Assembly: GCA_033439295.1 (NCBI GenBank)
Contig: JAVTLE010000023.1
Span: forward strand, 1,550,001-1,614,000
Direction of reading: 5' to 3'
DNA from: Deuterostichococcus epilithicus
Lineage: Eukaryota; Chlorophyta; Trebouxiophyceae; Prasiolales; Stichococcaceae
DNA: 64,000 bases
The notes beneath the pieces are model-generated. The model made no database searches and had not been told where the DNA came from. It saw only the letters and a program-made list of their open reading frames with translations. Position numbers and translations under genes: made by a program. Shown piece by piece: positions 36,101-47,649 of the stretch (position 1 is the stretch's first letter; each line of letters starts with the position of its first letter).

Positions 36101-36883
36101 AGTCCTGCGACGCCATGTGAGGCAGCCTCGGGTCAGCTACCCCATGCTCCGCGACTCGCGATCGCCCTTCCAGCGTCCCTGAGAAGCAGCGCAGGGACGC
36201 CCTAGGCTGAAGCACAGCATGCGCCGACTGGCCACCATCTGTCGGCCTCCCACCTCATCAAGCAGCTCGTAGGCGATGACGAAGTTGTCACGGAGCGACT
36301 CCTCCTCCAGCTCTGTGAAGTAGTGCTTGAAGACGTCCAACACCCGGTGCAGGAAGGTCAGCACCGCCGTCGCGTTGACGTTAGCGCGGCACATGGCCAG
36401 CAGGTACAGGTTGGAGTACTGCAAAGGTGCATCGGGAAGGCTGTCTCAATGCAACCTGTGTGTCTACCAGCTGTCTCAGCAAATTATGTACGGCACGGCG
36501 ACGACCGCTGAGACTCGTTCACGGATCGAGCGGACGCTTGCGCTGCGCAGTTCCGCATCCACATGGCCACTCCGGCATGGCCACTCTACCATGCTTGACA
36601 TGGGCGTGCCCCCAATGTGCATGCTCACAGCGGCGCTCACATGACGCAGGCTGCACCATCGTCCGGATGGCAGACTGATACTCAGAAGAAGCAGACTGAC
36701 CTGCACATAGAGGTAGGAGACACCGTCGTCGTAGATGACGGGTGTCAGCCGGTTGGCATCCTCCAGCTCCTGCACCTTCTGAATGAAGCGGTCCGCCTGC
36801 TTGAGCGGCACATCGCCGCGGTAGTCCCGCGCCAGCAGCACTTTGCCCTTCAAGTCCAGAACCAAGATCGCGCTGCAGGCCAT
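33187..36883 (-). CDS. AP1M: AP-1 clathrin adaptor complex, mu subunit
   Basis: Medium subunit of the AP-1 adaptor, which sorts cargo with YxxΦ signals at the trans-Golgi and endosomes. Exons from right to left: MACSAILVLDLKGKVLLARD and FIQKVQELEDANRLTPVIYD (36883 to about 36700); YSNLYLLAMCRANVN and HRVLDVFKHYFTELEEES (about 36255-36420); MDFGYPQFTEAKILSEFIKT (about 35790-35960); LDVVESVNLLVNSNGTVVRS (about 35395-35532); VLFESQGRGGKSKAVDLEDM from 35011; then VKPLIWVECVVDKHSRSRTE, EIPYFTVSGIQ and finally VRYITTAGEYEIRMA with TGA at 33187. The N-terminal longin-like domain and the C-terminal mu-homology domain are complete. The match is closer to AP-1 than to AP-2. The intron before 35011 carries a copy of the exon start. 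Confidence 0.95.
34982..35166 (-). repeat. Exon start with acceptor copied into the upstream intron (AP-1 mu)
   Basis: The exon start encoding VLFESQGRGG (34982-35014, including CAG|GTGCTG) is matched at 35132-35166, which reads VLLERQGRGG after CTCAG. About 29 of 35 bases agree. Confidence 0.85.
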
Positions 36884-37108
36884 GCCGGCCTACAACGGGC
36901 GGCACCGCCGCTGCCGCAGACGGGAGATGGACCCTGCGATGCACGGCGGAATTGCCGTCACTACTGCTGAGTGGGCATGCGTCGCACTGCATCATTGCCG
37001 GTCCGACGCGTCCATCGGATCACGGAGCAATCACTGAGTGGCAGCCGTGTCTCTGTTTGATGCATGTCTCCAAGCTCTAATCTCTCACCTGATGGCTAGG
37101 CAGGGCCT

Positions 37109-37348
37109 CTAGCCTGCCCTCTCCCCGACCGGCGCCGCCGCGGCAGACTGCAACTGCGCCTGCCGCTTGCAGAGAGCGGCGAGCACGGTCGCGAGGCCGG
37201 TGGGCGTGACACCGGCAGCGAGACTCTCCAACAAAACTTCCGTGACAGCCTCTGTCAGTGGCAGGCCTGCGTAAGTGGCAAGCTTCTGATATTCTGCTAC
37301 CTGATCGCTGCTGAAGGATCTGCTTGGAGCCGCTGCAGTGTCATTCAT
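37109..37348 (-). CDS. Small MOZART-family-like protein (MZT2-like?)
   Basis: Intronless frame of 79 residues ending in TAG at 37109. The core EYQKLATYAGLPLTEAVTEV followed by LLESLAAGVTPTGLATVLAA has the helix spacing and the GVxPxxLAxVL motif of MOZART proteins, which help gamma-tubulin complexes nucleate microtubules. The spacing before GVTP fits MOZART2 better than MOZART1. Short families are easy to over-read, so this stays tentative. It lies 225 bases upstream of AP-1 mu on the same strand. Confidence 0.45.
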   Translation of the reverse strand: MNDTAAAPSRSFSSDQVAEYQKLATYAGLPLTEAVTEVLLESLAAGVTPTGLATVLAALCKRQAQLQSAAAAPVGERAG

Positions 37349-37952
37349 GCGCGACTACAAGTCGGATGCGATCTGTAAGCCAAGTTGGTCGGCCAAAAGC
37401 GTTGCAGAGACTCCTGCTTTTGAGTCCAAGGGCTCAAAAGGCCTCGAATGCATGAACGCAGCTCGATATGCGCATTACAGCGCTGCAGCAACAGCCTGCA
37501 ACCCACCAGTTGACTTGCCAGGGTTTTGGGGGTTCGTTTGCGCGAGCATGACGGGGCTCCCGCCATTTCTTCGCCTCTGCCGAGAAAAGAAGCTCTCTTC
37601 CTTCCGGAACAGTAGTGTTGATTTGATGGGAACTTCTGTCGTGACAGACTTGTAACCATAGACCCCTGCGCGTAAGCTCGCGCCCATGAGCAGTCGATAT
37701 TTGGAGCTGCAAGTAGCTCTATTACACCCTGCCCATTGAATGAATGTGCCCTCATAGCCCACGTTCAGATGATGCAGACCTCGAACCGATGAAGATGTCG
37801 TTGGCCTCAAGACATCCCCGCTGTTCTGCGCTGACGGCGATCATAGTGCTGTTCCGCGCTGGGAGCGTCCGCGGCACCTGCTAAATTCGTGCCCCAACAG
37901 CTGCTGCTCTATCAAAGGCTCTTTACTTTCGGGTTTCAGTTGGTGAATAAAC
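37349..37952. other. Intergenic, divergent promoters
   Basis: About 600 bases between the MOZART-like gene and the CFAP100-like gene. No further gene or repeat is visible. Confidence 0.45.
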
Positions 37953-39759
37953 ATGGATGCGCCTGCTGTTGGGCAGCATCGGTCGCCGGCACCGCCACAC
38001 GCCGACGCTCACATGCAGCATGAGCGGCAGCAAGGCCGCGAGGAGGCCGTGAAGGCCATGATCGCGCAGAAGCGGGATGTCTCATACGCGCAGCTGGCCT
38101 TCAACCTGAAGCGCGCCCAGATTCAGAGAATGGAGGCGTACACCGCTCGGCGGGCGGCCAGCCTACAGCAGGCGGAGGCGACATTCGAGCAGGACGCCTT
38201 GGAATTCGACAACTTCCTGCGTCAAAACGACGAGGAGGTGCAGGCTGCGGTGCGGCAGGCGGACGAACAGGCCCGCGTCCGCCAGGACAAAATGTGCACG
38301 CTGCTGTCATGGCGGTTGCAGACCCAGTTGGCAGCTCTCGAGGGTTCGGAATTAAGGCCATGCTGACGCATTGGCAGCGAATCACCACGAGAGTAGGCTC
38401 GTTTGCTGAGGTGCTACCTCCCCACCCCAGGTGGTGGCCGAAGCACTGCTGGCATTCGACTTGCATATGATGGCGGCGATGATCGGGGACATTGAGCATC
38501 TCAGCGTGCGGACGGTCAATCAATAGCGACATCATTCATGACCTGCACGCTGCTCTGCAGATCGTGGAGATCAAGCAGCTGAGCGCGCGGCTGGCACACA
38601 TCATGAGCGACATCAACAGGCAGTAGGACCTGCTGGAGGAGTGCGCCACCTACAAAGCATTCCTCGCCGCTCTCACGCCCAAGCCCTGGCTCGAGGTGCG
38701 CTGATTGCGGCAGCTGCTGCTGCGGGTTGCGGCAGATGTATGTACAAGCGAGATCGTTACACAGCCTTTGCCAAAAACCACACTGCACTGCATTTCAGCG
38801 GTGTGCCAGATCTCTGCTGCCCGTCTCCCGTCAGGTTGCAGGATGTGTACAGGCAGCGGCGTGAGGCGAAGCAGCAGCGCACCGCCGCATAGCTGGCGGC
38901 CTGCGCGGCAGTGCGCCAGGCGCGCGTCGATGCGGCGGTGGCTGTGGCGGCGGCGGAGCACAGCATGGCCTCTGCGCGGTCGCAGCGGGAGTATGACCGC
39001 GCCAAGGGGCAGCTTGCGGACTCGCAGGCGGCGCTGCAGCTGGCAAACGCCACTGAGTTTTTCCGCCCGAGTCCGAGCCCGCTGCGGGTCAACGATGACA
39101 TCGGACTTCCTTGAACCGTTCAGCTACCAGTTCATGCGGGAGCAAGGACGAACTGCGATCCATTGGCATCCACTCCACACTAGCACTGAAAATACGAAGA
39201 GATTCTTCTAAATGCAGGAATCGCCCGAGCCGGGTGATCCTGCGGATGAGCTTACGGGGCCCAACTACTTCACCGACCCCAAGCTCGTGGCGCAGGAGCT
39301 GCGAGCAATAATGGAAGAGTCAAACACGACAGCGGCAGAGCGCCTCCGGGTGGGTATCTATGTTCGAAGCATGCGCCGCTACAGAATAGGTAGCATAAGT
39401 CGTGGTTTCCATATCCCGGTTTGGCAATCAGATGCTGCCTCGTCATGCAGGTCTCAGAACGAGACTTGGAGGATTTTCAGGCGGTCGCCAATGTGACGCG
39501 CCTGGAGGTAGACACGGCGGTCGCATTGCTTGAGGCCGAGCTCAAGAAGCTACAGGTAAGGGATGTGAACGACTGCATGCGAGCGAGACTACTGCATCCA
39601 CAGCATGATGCATTTCTGCTTGCTGAGGTCTCTCTGAAACCATCCAAACCGTGATTGCAGCCGAAGCGGCGCGTGTCGAAGCGGTTGTCCATGGCGTCGA
39701 TCAGCAGCCGGGGAAGCATTCACAGCAGTCGAGACGGCGGCAGCAGAGTGAGACACTAG
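37953..39759 (+). CDS. CFAP100/MIA1-like axonemal protein (DUF4200), with two internal TAG codons
   Basis: Related to CFAP100 (CCDC37; MIA1 in Chlamydomonas), a coiled-coil part of the modifier-of-inner-arms complex that regulates the I1/f inner dynein of cilia. Exon 1 from 37953 reads MDAPAVGQHR, then REEAVKAMIAQKRDVSYAQL and AEATFEQDALEFDNFLRQND, the DUF4200 signature. Later blocks are IVEIKQLSARLAHIMSDINR, DLLEECATYKAFLAALTPKP, DVYRQRREAKQQRTAA, GPNYFTDPKLVAQELRAIME and ERDLEDFQAVANVTRLEVDT. The tail is basic and Ser-rich and ends in TAG at 39759. Two in-frame TAG codons interrupt conserved-looking stretches, at 38624-38626 and 38890-38892, and the first exon lacks a clean donor in phase. 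This could be a decaying gene, sequence error, or less likely a recoded TAG. Confidence 0.65.
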
Positions 39760-40245
39760 AGCTGCATGTGTCCGGCCAGCAAATGCCATGTCTTGATGGG
39801 GGTAGTGAAATCGTGCACGTGGCAAGCTTTCACGACAACAGCTTGCTATGAGGGTGGTGTGCCTTGGCAGGTGGCGCCTGGCAGCAACTTGTCGATAGTC
39901 GGGGAATGAGCACTGCTGGAGCCCGTCGAGTCCTGGCTTCTTCCTGTGGTCGTTGTTCACTACTTTCTGCATCAGATTGGCGCCAGGAGGCCGCAGCACA
40001 CTGTTGTTGCTCTTGCCTGTGCGCACTTGCTTGTGCGTGCCATGCAGAACTGCAGTTCGCAAGCCCGCCTTCAAGTTGTTTGTAGTCGGTTGCTGTAGTT
40101 GACAGACAGCATCCAAGTAGGAACTCGCAGCAGTAGGATGTATATGCATTGCGACGCACACAGCGACGCACAAGCGCCGCGGCGACAATGCATCCTGGTG
40201 CTTCCCAGCTGCTCGCAGCCCGATCACCAGCCCGTCCAACCGTAG
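39760..40245. other. Intergenic, convergent 3' ends of two axonemal genes
   Basis: About 485 bases between the CFAP100-like and MNS1-like stops. No other feature is visible. Confidence 0.45.
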
Positions 40246-43076
40246 TCACCTCCCGGTCAGCGCTGGAATGTCCCGCGCGTCCCGCGCAGGCAGGTAGTCG
40301 CGCAGGTGCGCCGCCCCGCGCAGCAGGCGCGCCTGCTCCTCCGCCACGAGCGCTGCTCGCTGCGCCTGCTCCGCCTGCCACGCATCCTCCTCTGCCTGCT
40401 CCTTCGCCTGCAGCACAGATGAAAGTGATGCCTCAGCGTTGCAGCTAGGTCCCTGCTTTGATGTGCATGCCGGCCGCATGACTGCAGGTCACCAGCAACT
40501 GTTGTAAACCGTTGGCACTGACAACGACGAGCATGTGCTGTTCGATTCTCTTGCTGTCCGAACCCGCGCCGCAGAGTTCTCATATCAAGTAGCAACCTCA
40601 ATCGTGCCGCACCTGCTGCCGCTCACAGGCGGCGTGCTTGGCGTCCAGCAGCCGCTCCGCCTCCCGGCGGTGCTCCGCGGCCCGCAGCCGTCGCCGCTGC
40701 GCGCCCATCTGTTCCAGGCGGTCCTCCTCCGCAAAGCGCTCCAGCAGCGCGGCGCGCTCGGCGGTCTCCTCGGCCCTGTGCTGTGCTTGGCGCTCCGCCT
40801 GGGGATATGACGCGGGTTAGGATATAGAATGCATTCCCCAGCGCCCCTGTTGACACCCTTCAGCCCAGGAACCCAACGGATCCCATTCCCACAAATGTAG
40901 TGCAACTACATCTGGCACACGATGCCACATCGCTTGAATCGTCTGCTGACGGCCCAGGAGCCGCGAAGCTGCCGTGAGTCGAGCTGCAGGCTGGACTGCA
41001 CCTTCAGGCGCAGCTGCGCGGCGTTGGCGGCGATCATGTCGCGGCGCGTGGCCTCCGCCCGGGCGGCGCGAGCAGCGGCCTCCTGCTGTGCCCGCTCCTC
41101 TTCTTCCTCCTCTCGCATGAGGTTGATCAGCCGCTCCTCCTCCGCCTCCGCCGCCAACTGCGCCTCCTTCTCAGCCTTCAGCCGCTCATAGATCCTGCGC
41201 CACACCATGCAGGCGAGTGACGAATGGCTGGCAAGGACGGTACAACCTCGCATCTGGCAATCAGCCAACATCCCTGGCCGTGACTGAGCAGATCAACAGA
41301 TGCGAGATGCGACCTCATGCAACACGTGCAGACATGCGACCAGCACAGCCGTGTCGACAGACACAGCTGCCGGCCGCACCGGTCTGCAACTGCCAGGCTG
41401 GCAGCGCGCCGCGCCTCGTGCTGCCCGCCCTGCCCCCGTTTTGCGGCAGCATACTCCTCGGTCGCCTGCTCCTGCCGTGCTGTCTCCGCTGCCGCCTCGT
41501 CCCTGCAGTAGCAGCAGGGGGCTGGGCCCGCATCTCTGCCGAGCTCCGAGCATGGCGCACAGCCTGACCTTGCTCAGCATCTCGCAATTTGTGCCTGCCA
41601 GGTTGCATTGCTCCGCCAGCCTGCGAGGATGGTTTGGACTCTCCGCCAACACACTCACCACTGCACCCACCTGATGCACTGCTGCTGGGTCAGGAAGGCG
41701 GCAATGAAGGCCTGCGTCTCGGCGCGCTTGGCGGCGCGCGCTGCCGCCTCCAGGCGGTCCTCCTCCCCGACGCGCCGCATGATGGCGTCCACCGCCTCGA
41801 GCTCCTTCTGGTACTCCAGCTGCACGTCAGGACAATGCGTTCAGGCGCTCGCACCTCGTGGGCGCCACTCATGTCCCACATACGTCGCACTGCTGGCGAC
41901 ATCCTATGCTGACGGCACACTGCTCACCTTACTGATTTCGCCAGGTTGGCGAGGAGCAGGACCCGTCCCTGTGCGTGCAGTTGCAACGCTCTGAAGCGAT
42001 GACAACTTTCTCAATCGGTTTTGTCACCTTTCCGAGCTCCTGCAGCCGGGCGTTGCCCTCCATCTGTCGTTCTAGGTCCTGGCACGCCTTCACTGCCCGC
42101 GCCCGCTCCGTTGCGTCCTCCTGCTGCCGCCGATCGTCTTCCTGCATAGGAGGGCGTAAAATGCTGAAGCAGGGGCATCGAGAGGGAGACAGTGCGCAAG
42201 CGGTGGCTGTGTTGTGACTGCATCCTGCTGTCGTCCTGGCCTGCGGCATTCTATGAGATTACTAGGTGGTGTGGTGGCCGATGGTCTCTTTCTACAATGC
42301 CTGTGTTTGTAATGTTGTCCTGGGAAAGCCTGCTGCGCACGAGCGCACTTTGGCACGATGCTCGTGCAGAGCCCGATCCATGGCGATGCTGTCCTGCCGT
42401 GCGGTCGCAGCGGCGGAGGCCCGCTCCTGCAGCTGCAGCTTCTGGCCCATGCAGACCTGCGCCGCGGCAATGTGTGACTGCAGCGCCCGCAGCTCCCCGC
42501 TTTCCTCCTGGCGGTGGACACATACCGTCAGGCGATGGTCGGCCTCGATCGATGATTGACTGTGCAGGCTGCCGCAGACCTGCAGTGCCTCACAATGTGG
42601 GGCAGTGCAAACGGCGCGCACCTGCAGGCGCTGCACCTCCCGTGCGGCGCGTTGCTGCTCCAGGGTGCGCCGCTGCAGCGCCTCCTTTATGGCCGCCGCC
42701 TCCGCCCGCCGCACCTCTGCTTCCTGGTGATCCCGCAGCGCCTGCGAATCACATCCACCACGATGCATTGCCAAGTAGGGCTGTGCGCCATTTGAGAGCT
42801 CGTTCTTCATCTAGCTGAGATGTTGGCTCTCTGCCAGTCTGGGCAGCTGTTGCGCCATACGCGCAACATCGGTATGCTTTATTTTTCCAGCTGCTCCCTC
42901 GTGTGCGAACCAAACGGTACCTGCGCACGCGCGGCTGCTGCCTGGGCCTCTTGCAGCGCCGCCTGGTGCTGCCGCTGCTCCGCGCGGTCTTCTGCGCCGT
43001 CAGCAAAGCGTCGAGCGGACTCCATGCTGCGCTTACGTCCATAGTGCCCGCAACTTTCATGCATCCTCGGTCTCAC
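40246..43076 (-). CDS. MNS1/FAP127-like axonemal coiled-coil protein
   Basis: Long-helix protein rich in Glu, Arg, Ala and Gln, similar to MNS1 (FAP127 in Chlamydomonas), a microtubule inner protein of motile cilia. The start is placed at 43076 (in-frame ATGs at 43064 and near 43022 are alternatives). Exons include ARRFADGAEDRAEQRQHQAA, EAEVRRAEAAAIKEALQRRT, LQERASAAATARQDSIAMDR, DRRQQEDATERARAVKACQD, LEAVDAIMRRVGEEDRLEAA, RLKAEKEAQLAAEAEEERLI, then ERFAEEDRLEQMGAQRRRLR with AAEHRREAERLL. The C-terminus RLLRGAAHLRDYLPARD ends in TGA at 40246. The FAEEDRLEQM...RRR...EHRREVERLL block and the ...LLGYLPKG-like ending are the best family marks. No internal stop was seen, unlike the convergent CFAP100-like neighbour. 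Confidence 0.7.
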
Positions 43077-43917
43077 CTCACCAACCGGGCTTCACGAAGG
43101 TGCCGCGGATCCACGAACTCATGTATTATCGTCGATCAGCCAAATCTGGGCATGCCACATGCCGCCCGGGCTGGTGCCGCACCTCTCCAGGTTGCCCTCT
43201 TGAAAATCATGGTTGCGGGCGCGAAGCACTCTGGCCTCTTGCGCTGCAGAACACAAAGCTCTCGCTGAATTACTGGGGCGACGTGCGAGCTCTCAAAGCA
43301 ACGAGGTGTTGTCCCGACGTCCTTGACAAACTTCGCTTTGGCTTCACACCCAAGGTCACCTCTACGAAGCGAAGCCATCGCACAAGTGGGATATACAAGC
43401 ACGCTCCCTGAGAAGGGAGCAAGGAGTGTAGTTATTGCGCTGCACCGGATGGCCGAACCAGATCGAACACCAAACTGGTCACACGCAACATGCACAGAGA
43501 CGGCTTTACAGATATTCACAAATATGCTTGGGAAGGCTGTTTTAATCCTGAACTGAACAGACCGCCCTGATGATGACACATTAAACACGTATTGCACAAT
43601 CCTGTTTCGCGGCTTGTCCGAGCGACTCGGTGATCAGTGGGGTGGAATCCCGCTTCAAAAATTGAAGCTGCATGCTGCCGCATGCTGCGCTGCTGCACCG
43701 TGGTAACCCGTACCATGCGGCAGTGGCTCGCCTCAACTGTCAATTCCCATCTATCTGCAGCGTCTCACATCAAGGATCTTGCAGCGACGCAATGCGACCT
43801 GGAGTGGAAGACTGGACAGAGGCGAGCAACACCTCGAACCCAGCACTTTCATTGGGATCCTGAGGCGTCAACTGCAGCAACGCGCCTATTGCTGACACAT
43901 TTGCAAAGAGTAGCAGG
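43077..43917. other. Intergenic, divergent promoters of MNS1-like and CTC1-like genes
   Basis: About 840 bases, the longest gap in the window. I see no coding block, RNA gene or repeat that I can support. Confidence 0.4.
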
Positions 43918-46900
43918 ATGGCAGCCAGCGACGGGGACCCTTTCGTAGACATCGTCACTAGCCTGCAGGCGCACACGGGGTCGCGCGGTCAGGCGCCGCC
44001 TGACGTCTGGAATTACACCTGCCGCCAACTGCTGGGCCTGATGAATGACTACCCTGGCGGCGTCTCGACTCCGGTGCTGGAGACCCATCTCTGGTCTCAC
44101 AGCCGGAGCTCCCAGGTGCGCAGCCATGCAGCCCACTCAATGCTGTGGCATGCATGGCACCCGGCAGGCTGTGACTGGGTTCATGCGCTCGATCAGTCAC
44201 AAGTCGTTTCTTGGATGCTGCAGACCTCCGCCGCGAGCCAGTCGCAGGCACCGGGCCTGGCCGAGATGCTGTGCATGTCGAATGAGCAGCTGCAGCAGCC
44301 AGTCTCCGGGCTGTGGGTGTGCGTTGAGGGTGTGCTGGAGGGCTCGGACGGCTCCGCAGCAACCTCAGCAGCGCCCGCGGCGGTGGCGCCTGCGGCGCAG
44401 GCGGCGGTAGCGTCCGCGGCGGTACCTGTGCTGCTGCTGCGGGACGGGTCGCTGGCGGACGGCGCCAAGAGCGTTGGCATGTACATCCACTCAAGGCTGC
44501 GTGAGCTGTTCTGCGGCCCTCAGGCGCCTCTGGGCTCAGGTAGGGCTCTGGAACCTCGGTGCTTCAGCTGTCGAGCTTCCATGTATATGCTGCCGCGTGA
44601 TGCCTCAGCAGCGAGGCAGCTACGAGTGCAATCGTAAGACTCTCGGGGTCTTGGCGCGCAGGTCCTCTGCTGGCTTTTGAAACACATCTCAGCCACGATC
44701 ATACTCGGCAGGGCAGACATGGAAGGCACGTCAACAACCTATGATTGACCTGCGTGCATCACACCTGCAGGCTGCCACCTGCGGCTGGGCAATTGCCGGC
44801 TGCGACGGCCGGGCAAAGCGTCTGGCCTGCCGCCGCGGCTGCTGCCCACAACAGAGCTGGCGCTGGTTCTGGACAGCGCACAGGCGGCGGCGCAGCTGTT
44901 CGCCCAGCAGCACATATTCTCCCTGGCACAGGTGTGGGCTCAGCTCTCCTGCCAGGCTCCCTGTCTGATGCGCGTGAGCACTACACTCGCACTAGTAGCC
45001 GGGAGCGACATCACACAGAGTCACAGGTTCTGGAGTCTTCCGAGGGCTCCCTTAACTTTGACAGTGAACGACCTGCCAAGTATCGCCGGTGACACACCGC
45101 GCCGCTGTACCGCACGCAGGTGACCAGCTCGGCGCCAGTGGCGGAGGGGCAGCAGCAGGTGCTGACTGGGCTGCTGGCGGCGCGCGTCGCCCACGTGGGC
45201 GCCCAGTCCGACGGGCTGGCGCACGCTGCTGCGCACGCTAGCCGCTTGGCGCGCTGCCGCAGCGTCTGGCTGGCCGACCCTGCCGACCCGGGCGGCAGCG
45301 GCGGCGGCCTCACCGAGCTCCGCCTGCTGGACCAGCAGGTGGTTTCAGGGATTTAGGGTTTGGCCAGACAGGCGGTCCCGGGCTCGTCCTGTGTTGGTCG
45401 AGTGAGGCATGATGCGAGCACAGTGCGAGCGGACGTACAGCCTTGTGGCGAACGCTGCTCTGTCTAGGCCCGTCATCTGACAGGGCCTGTCTCTGGCAAC
45501 GCAGGCGGCAGTGGCTGACCTGCTGCGACCCGGCGAGCAGCTCGTGCTGCGGTTTCCGGTCATACTGGGCCTGCAGTCCACGATGTGCCTCCAGGTGATC
45601 GTGCATCCAGCCCTGGCGCTGCCGTGCCTTGCCTTGCATCATGCCATTGGATGTCGGCAGCCTCGTGTGAGAGACCGTCCATGCAGCAAGTTTTGTGCTG
45701 CGGCGCACTCGACCTGTGCCGCTGTCATTCCACAGCTGGGCGTCGACACTGTGGTGTGCGTCATCAGCGGCGTCGCCGCCACGCAGCCCAGCCAGGCTGC
45801 GGCGCCCGGCAGCCAGGCGCGGCGGACGATGGTGTCGGATCTGCTGCCCGGCGCCGTGCGGGCGCTGCTGGTGGGCCGTGTGCACAGCCTGGACTTTGCG
45901 CAGCTGGGCGGCCGCACAGTCCTGGACATGCAGCTCCAGGTGCCTAAGAGCCTTGTGCTCATAAAATACAATAGGGCTTTTCGGTGCTGAATGTGTGGAC
46001 AGGCACTGCGACCGGCGCCTGCGGCGGCTGCGCAACACCCTGCGCTGAAGCACTCAACTGTGCGGAGCACCTGGCATGGGCACCCGGCTTGCGGCCACTG
46101 GCATGGGCGCTGCGCCGGCCCGCCTGATGCAGACCTTGCTGCTGCCGCGCAGGACGCCAGCGGCAGCCTGGCCCTGCGGATGCACTTCGTGGGCAGCCCG
46201 ACGCAGGCGGCGCTGTCGCTGAGGGCGGGTCACGCCGTCGCTGTCGCCGGTATATCTGTCCCCGAGCAGGACGCGCCGCTAGCCAGCCCGCTGCAGGCCG
46301 AGTGGCACGAGGTCATACGCCCCCCCCCCCCCTTCCTCCACGGCGTGTGTCCCTTCGCCGCTGTCGCTGGCTTGGATGCACTGCCGCCACTGAAAAAGCG
46401 CACGTCATCGAGGACGCATCTGCGACTGAGGGTCCCCTTTGAGGTGGTGGCATCCGACCATGCGTCGCCATGCTGCAACCACCCGCATGGGAGCGTCGTG
46501 GCCATACTGCAACATTCCTCGGACGAATCCGCCGCTCCCCGTGTGCAGGGCCTGGACGCCGCGCAGCTGCGCAACCTGACAGCCATGCGTGCGGCGCTGC
46601 ACTCGCCCGTGTTCCACGCCTCGCTGCTCAGCCTGGCGGCGGCGGCGGCGCCGCAGGCGCGGCCAGCCAGCATGATGCTGGGCCAGGCNCGGCTGGCGGC
46701 GCCGCCGGCGCTGTTCTGGCAGCGCGTGCACAGCGCCTGCGGTCGCGGGCTCACGGATGATGCGCGGCTGGGCGGCAAACCCCGCGTGAACGTTTCAGAC
46801 GACGGCAAAGGTGGCTCTGCCGTCATACACATGGCATCAGCATGGTGCAGGGCTTTCGTCCCGGGCCTTCCCCATCCTGCTGTGCGAATATCCGTGGGCA

Positions 46901-47649
46901 GCGATGATGTCGTCACACGGGACCCTTCTGCCCTCTTCACTGTGACCGGTGGCTCTGAAGCGGTCCCAACCCGTAAACAATGGCGTGCAGAGAGGTATAT
47001 GTGCTGCGGGGCGTTGAGGAGGGCAGGCACCGGCGCCGTGGCGGCGGCGCCGCGTCAGATCCGGCAGCTGGAGGCGGGTCACGAGCAGTGGGGCTGCGCC
47101 TTCTGCGGCGCCACTTGCTGTGCACAAAGCAGCCAGATGGTGGCGACGGCTGTCCTCAGCCTGGAGGACGGCGCCACCGCTGCAGGTGCGCATGCGTGTG
47201 TCGAATATGCCTTTATTCGGGTGTGGCTCCACAAACTGGAACAGGGACAGTCTAACCTAGAACCGTGACAAGTTGCGATGATACTGATGATGGAGCACCG
47301 ACCCTTTGGGGCACTGAAACAGATGCCCTCGGAATCGCTGCCCTCGATGCACGAGCGTCCGCCGTGTGCCGGTGCAGAGGTGAAGGCGGAGGCGGCGGCC
47401 GTCGCGCCGCTGCTGGGCGGCATGTCGCCCCAGGAGTTTCACAGCTGGGCGGCTGAGCGGCAGGCGGAGCATCTGGCGGGTCTGACCGGCGCAGCCGTCA
47501 TGGTATCGCTGTATCAGCTGCCGCCGCCAGCTGGCACAGCCGACACGCAGGCGGCCTCCGCTACTGCCGGGCCGCCGCAGCAGCTGGACTGTGCCTGTCG
47601 CCTGGGTTGCGCGCTGCTGAGACTTGATGACGCATCAGGGGAGCAATGA
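43918..47649 (+). CDS. Multi-OB-fold protein, CTC1-like (CST telomere complex)
   Basis: Large protein built of OB-fold-like segments. CTC1 is the big subunit of the CST complex, which binds single-stranded telomeric DNA and directs polymerase alpha. The start at 43918 reads MAASDGDPFVDIVTSLQAH. Exons include DVWNYTCRQLLGLMNDYPGG, PVSGLWVCVEGVLEGSDG, GLPPRLLPTTELALVLDSAQ, LTELRLLDQQ joined to AAVADLLRPGEQLVLRFPVI (OB pattern) and ALLVGRVHSLDFAQLGGRTV. Near the end, HEQWGCAFCGATCC...AVLSLEDGATAAG joins AVAPLLGGMSPQEFHSWAAE. This matches, in order, the human CTC1 tail with its CxxC zinc element, a VEDGTAEAV strand and an ALGLCPREW helix. MEIOB, SHLD2 and RPA1-like proteins are alternatives because all share OB folds. 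One N lies at 46688. The stop at 47647-47649 is tentative. Confidence 0.55.

Noticed and set aside
38624-38892. TAG reassigned to an amino acid in this genome
   Set aside because: ABC1K (4127), the MOZART-like gene (37109) and CFAP100 itself (39759) appear to end in TAG at sensible places, and no conserved gene other than CFAP100 shows an internal TAG. Decay or error fits better.
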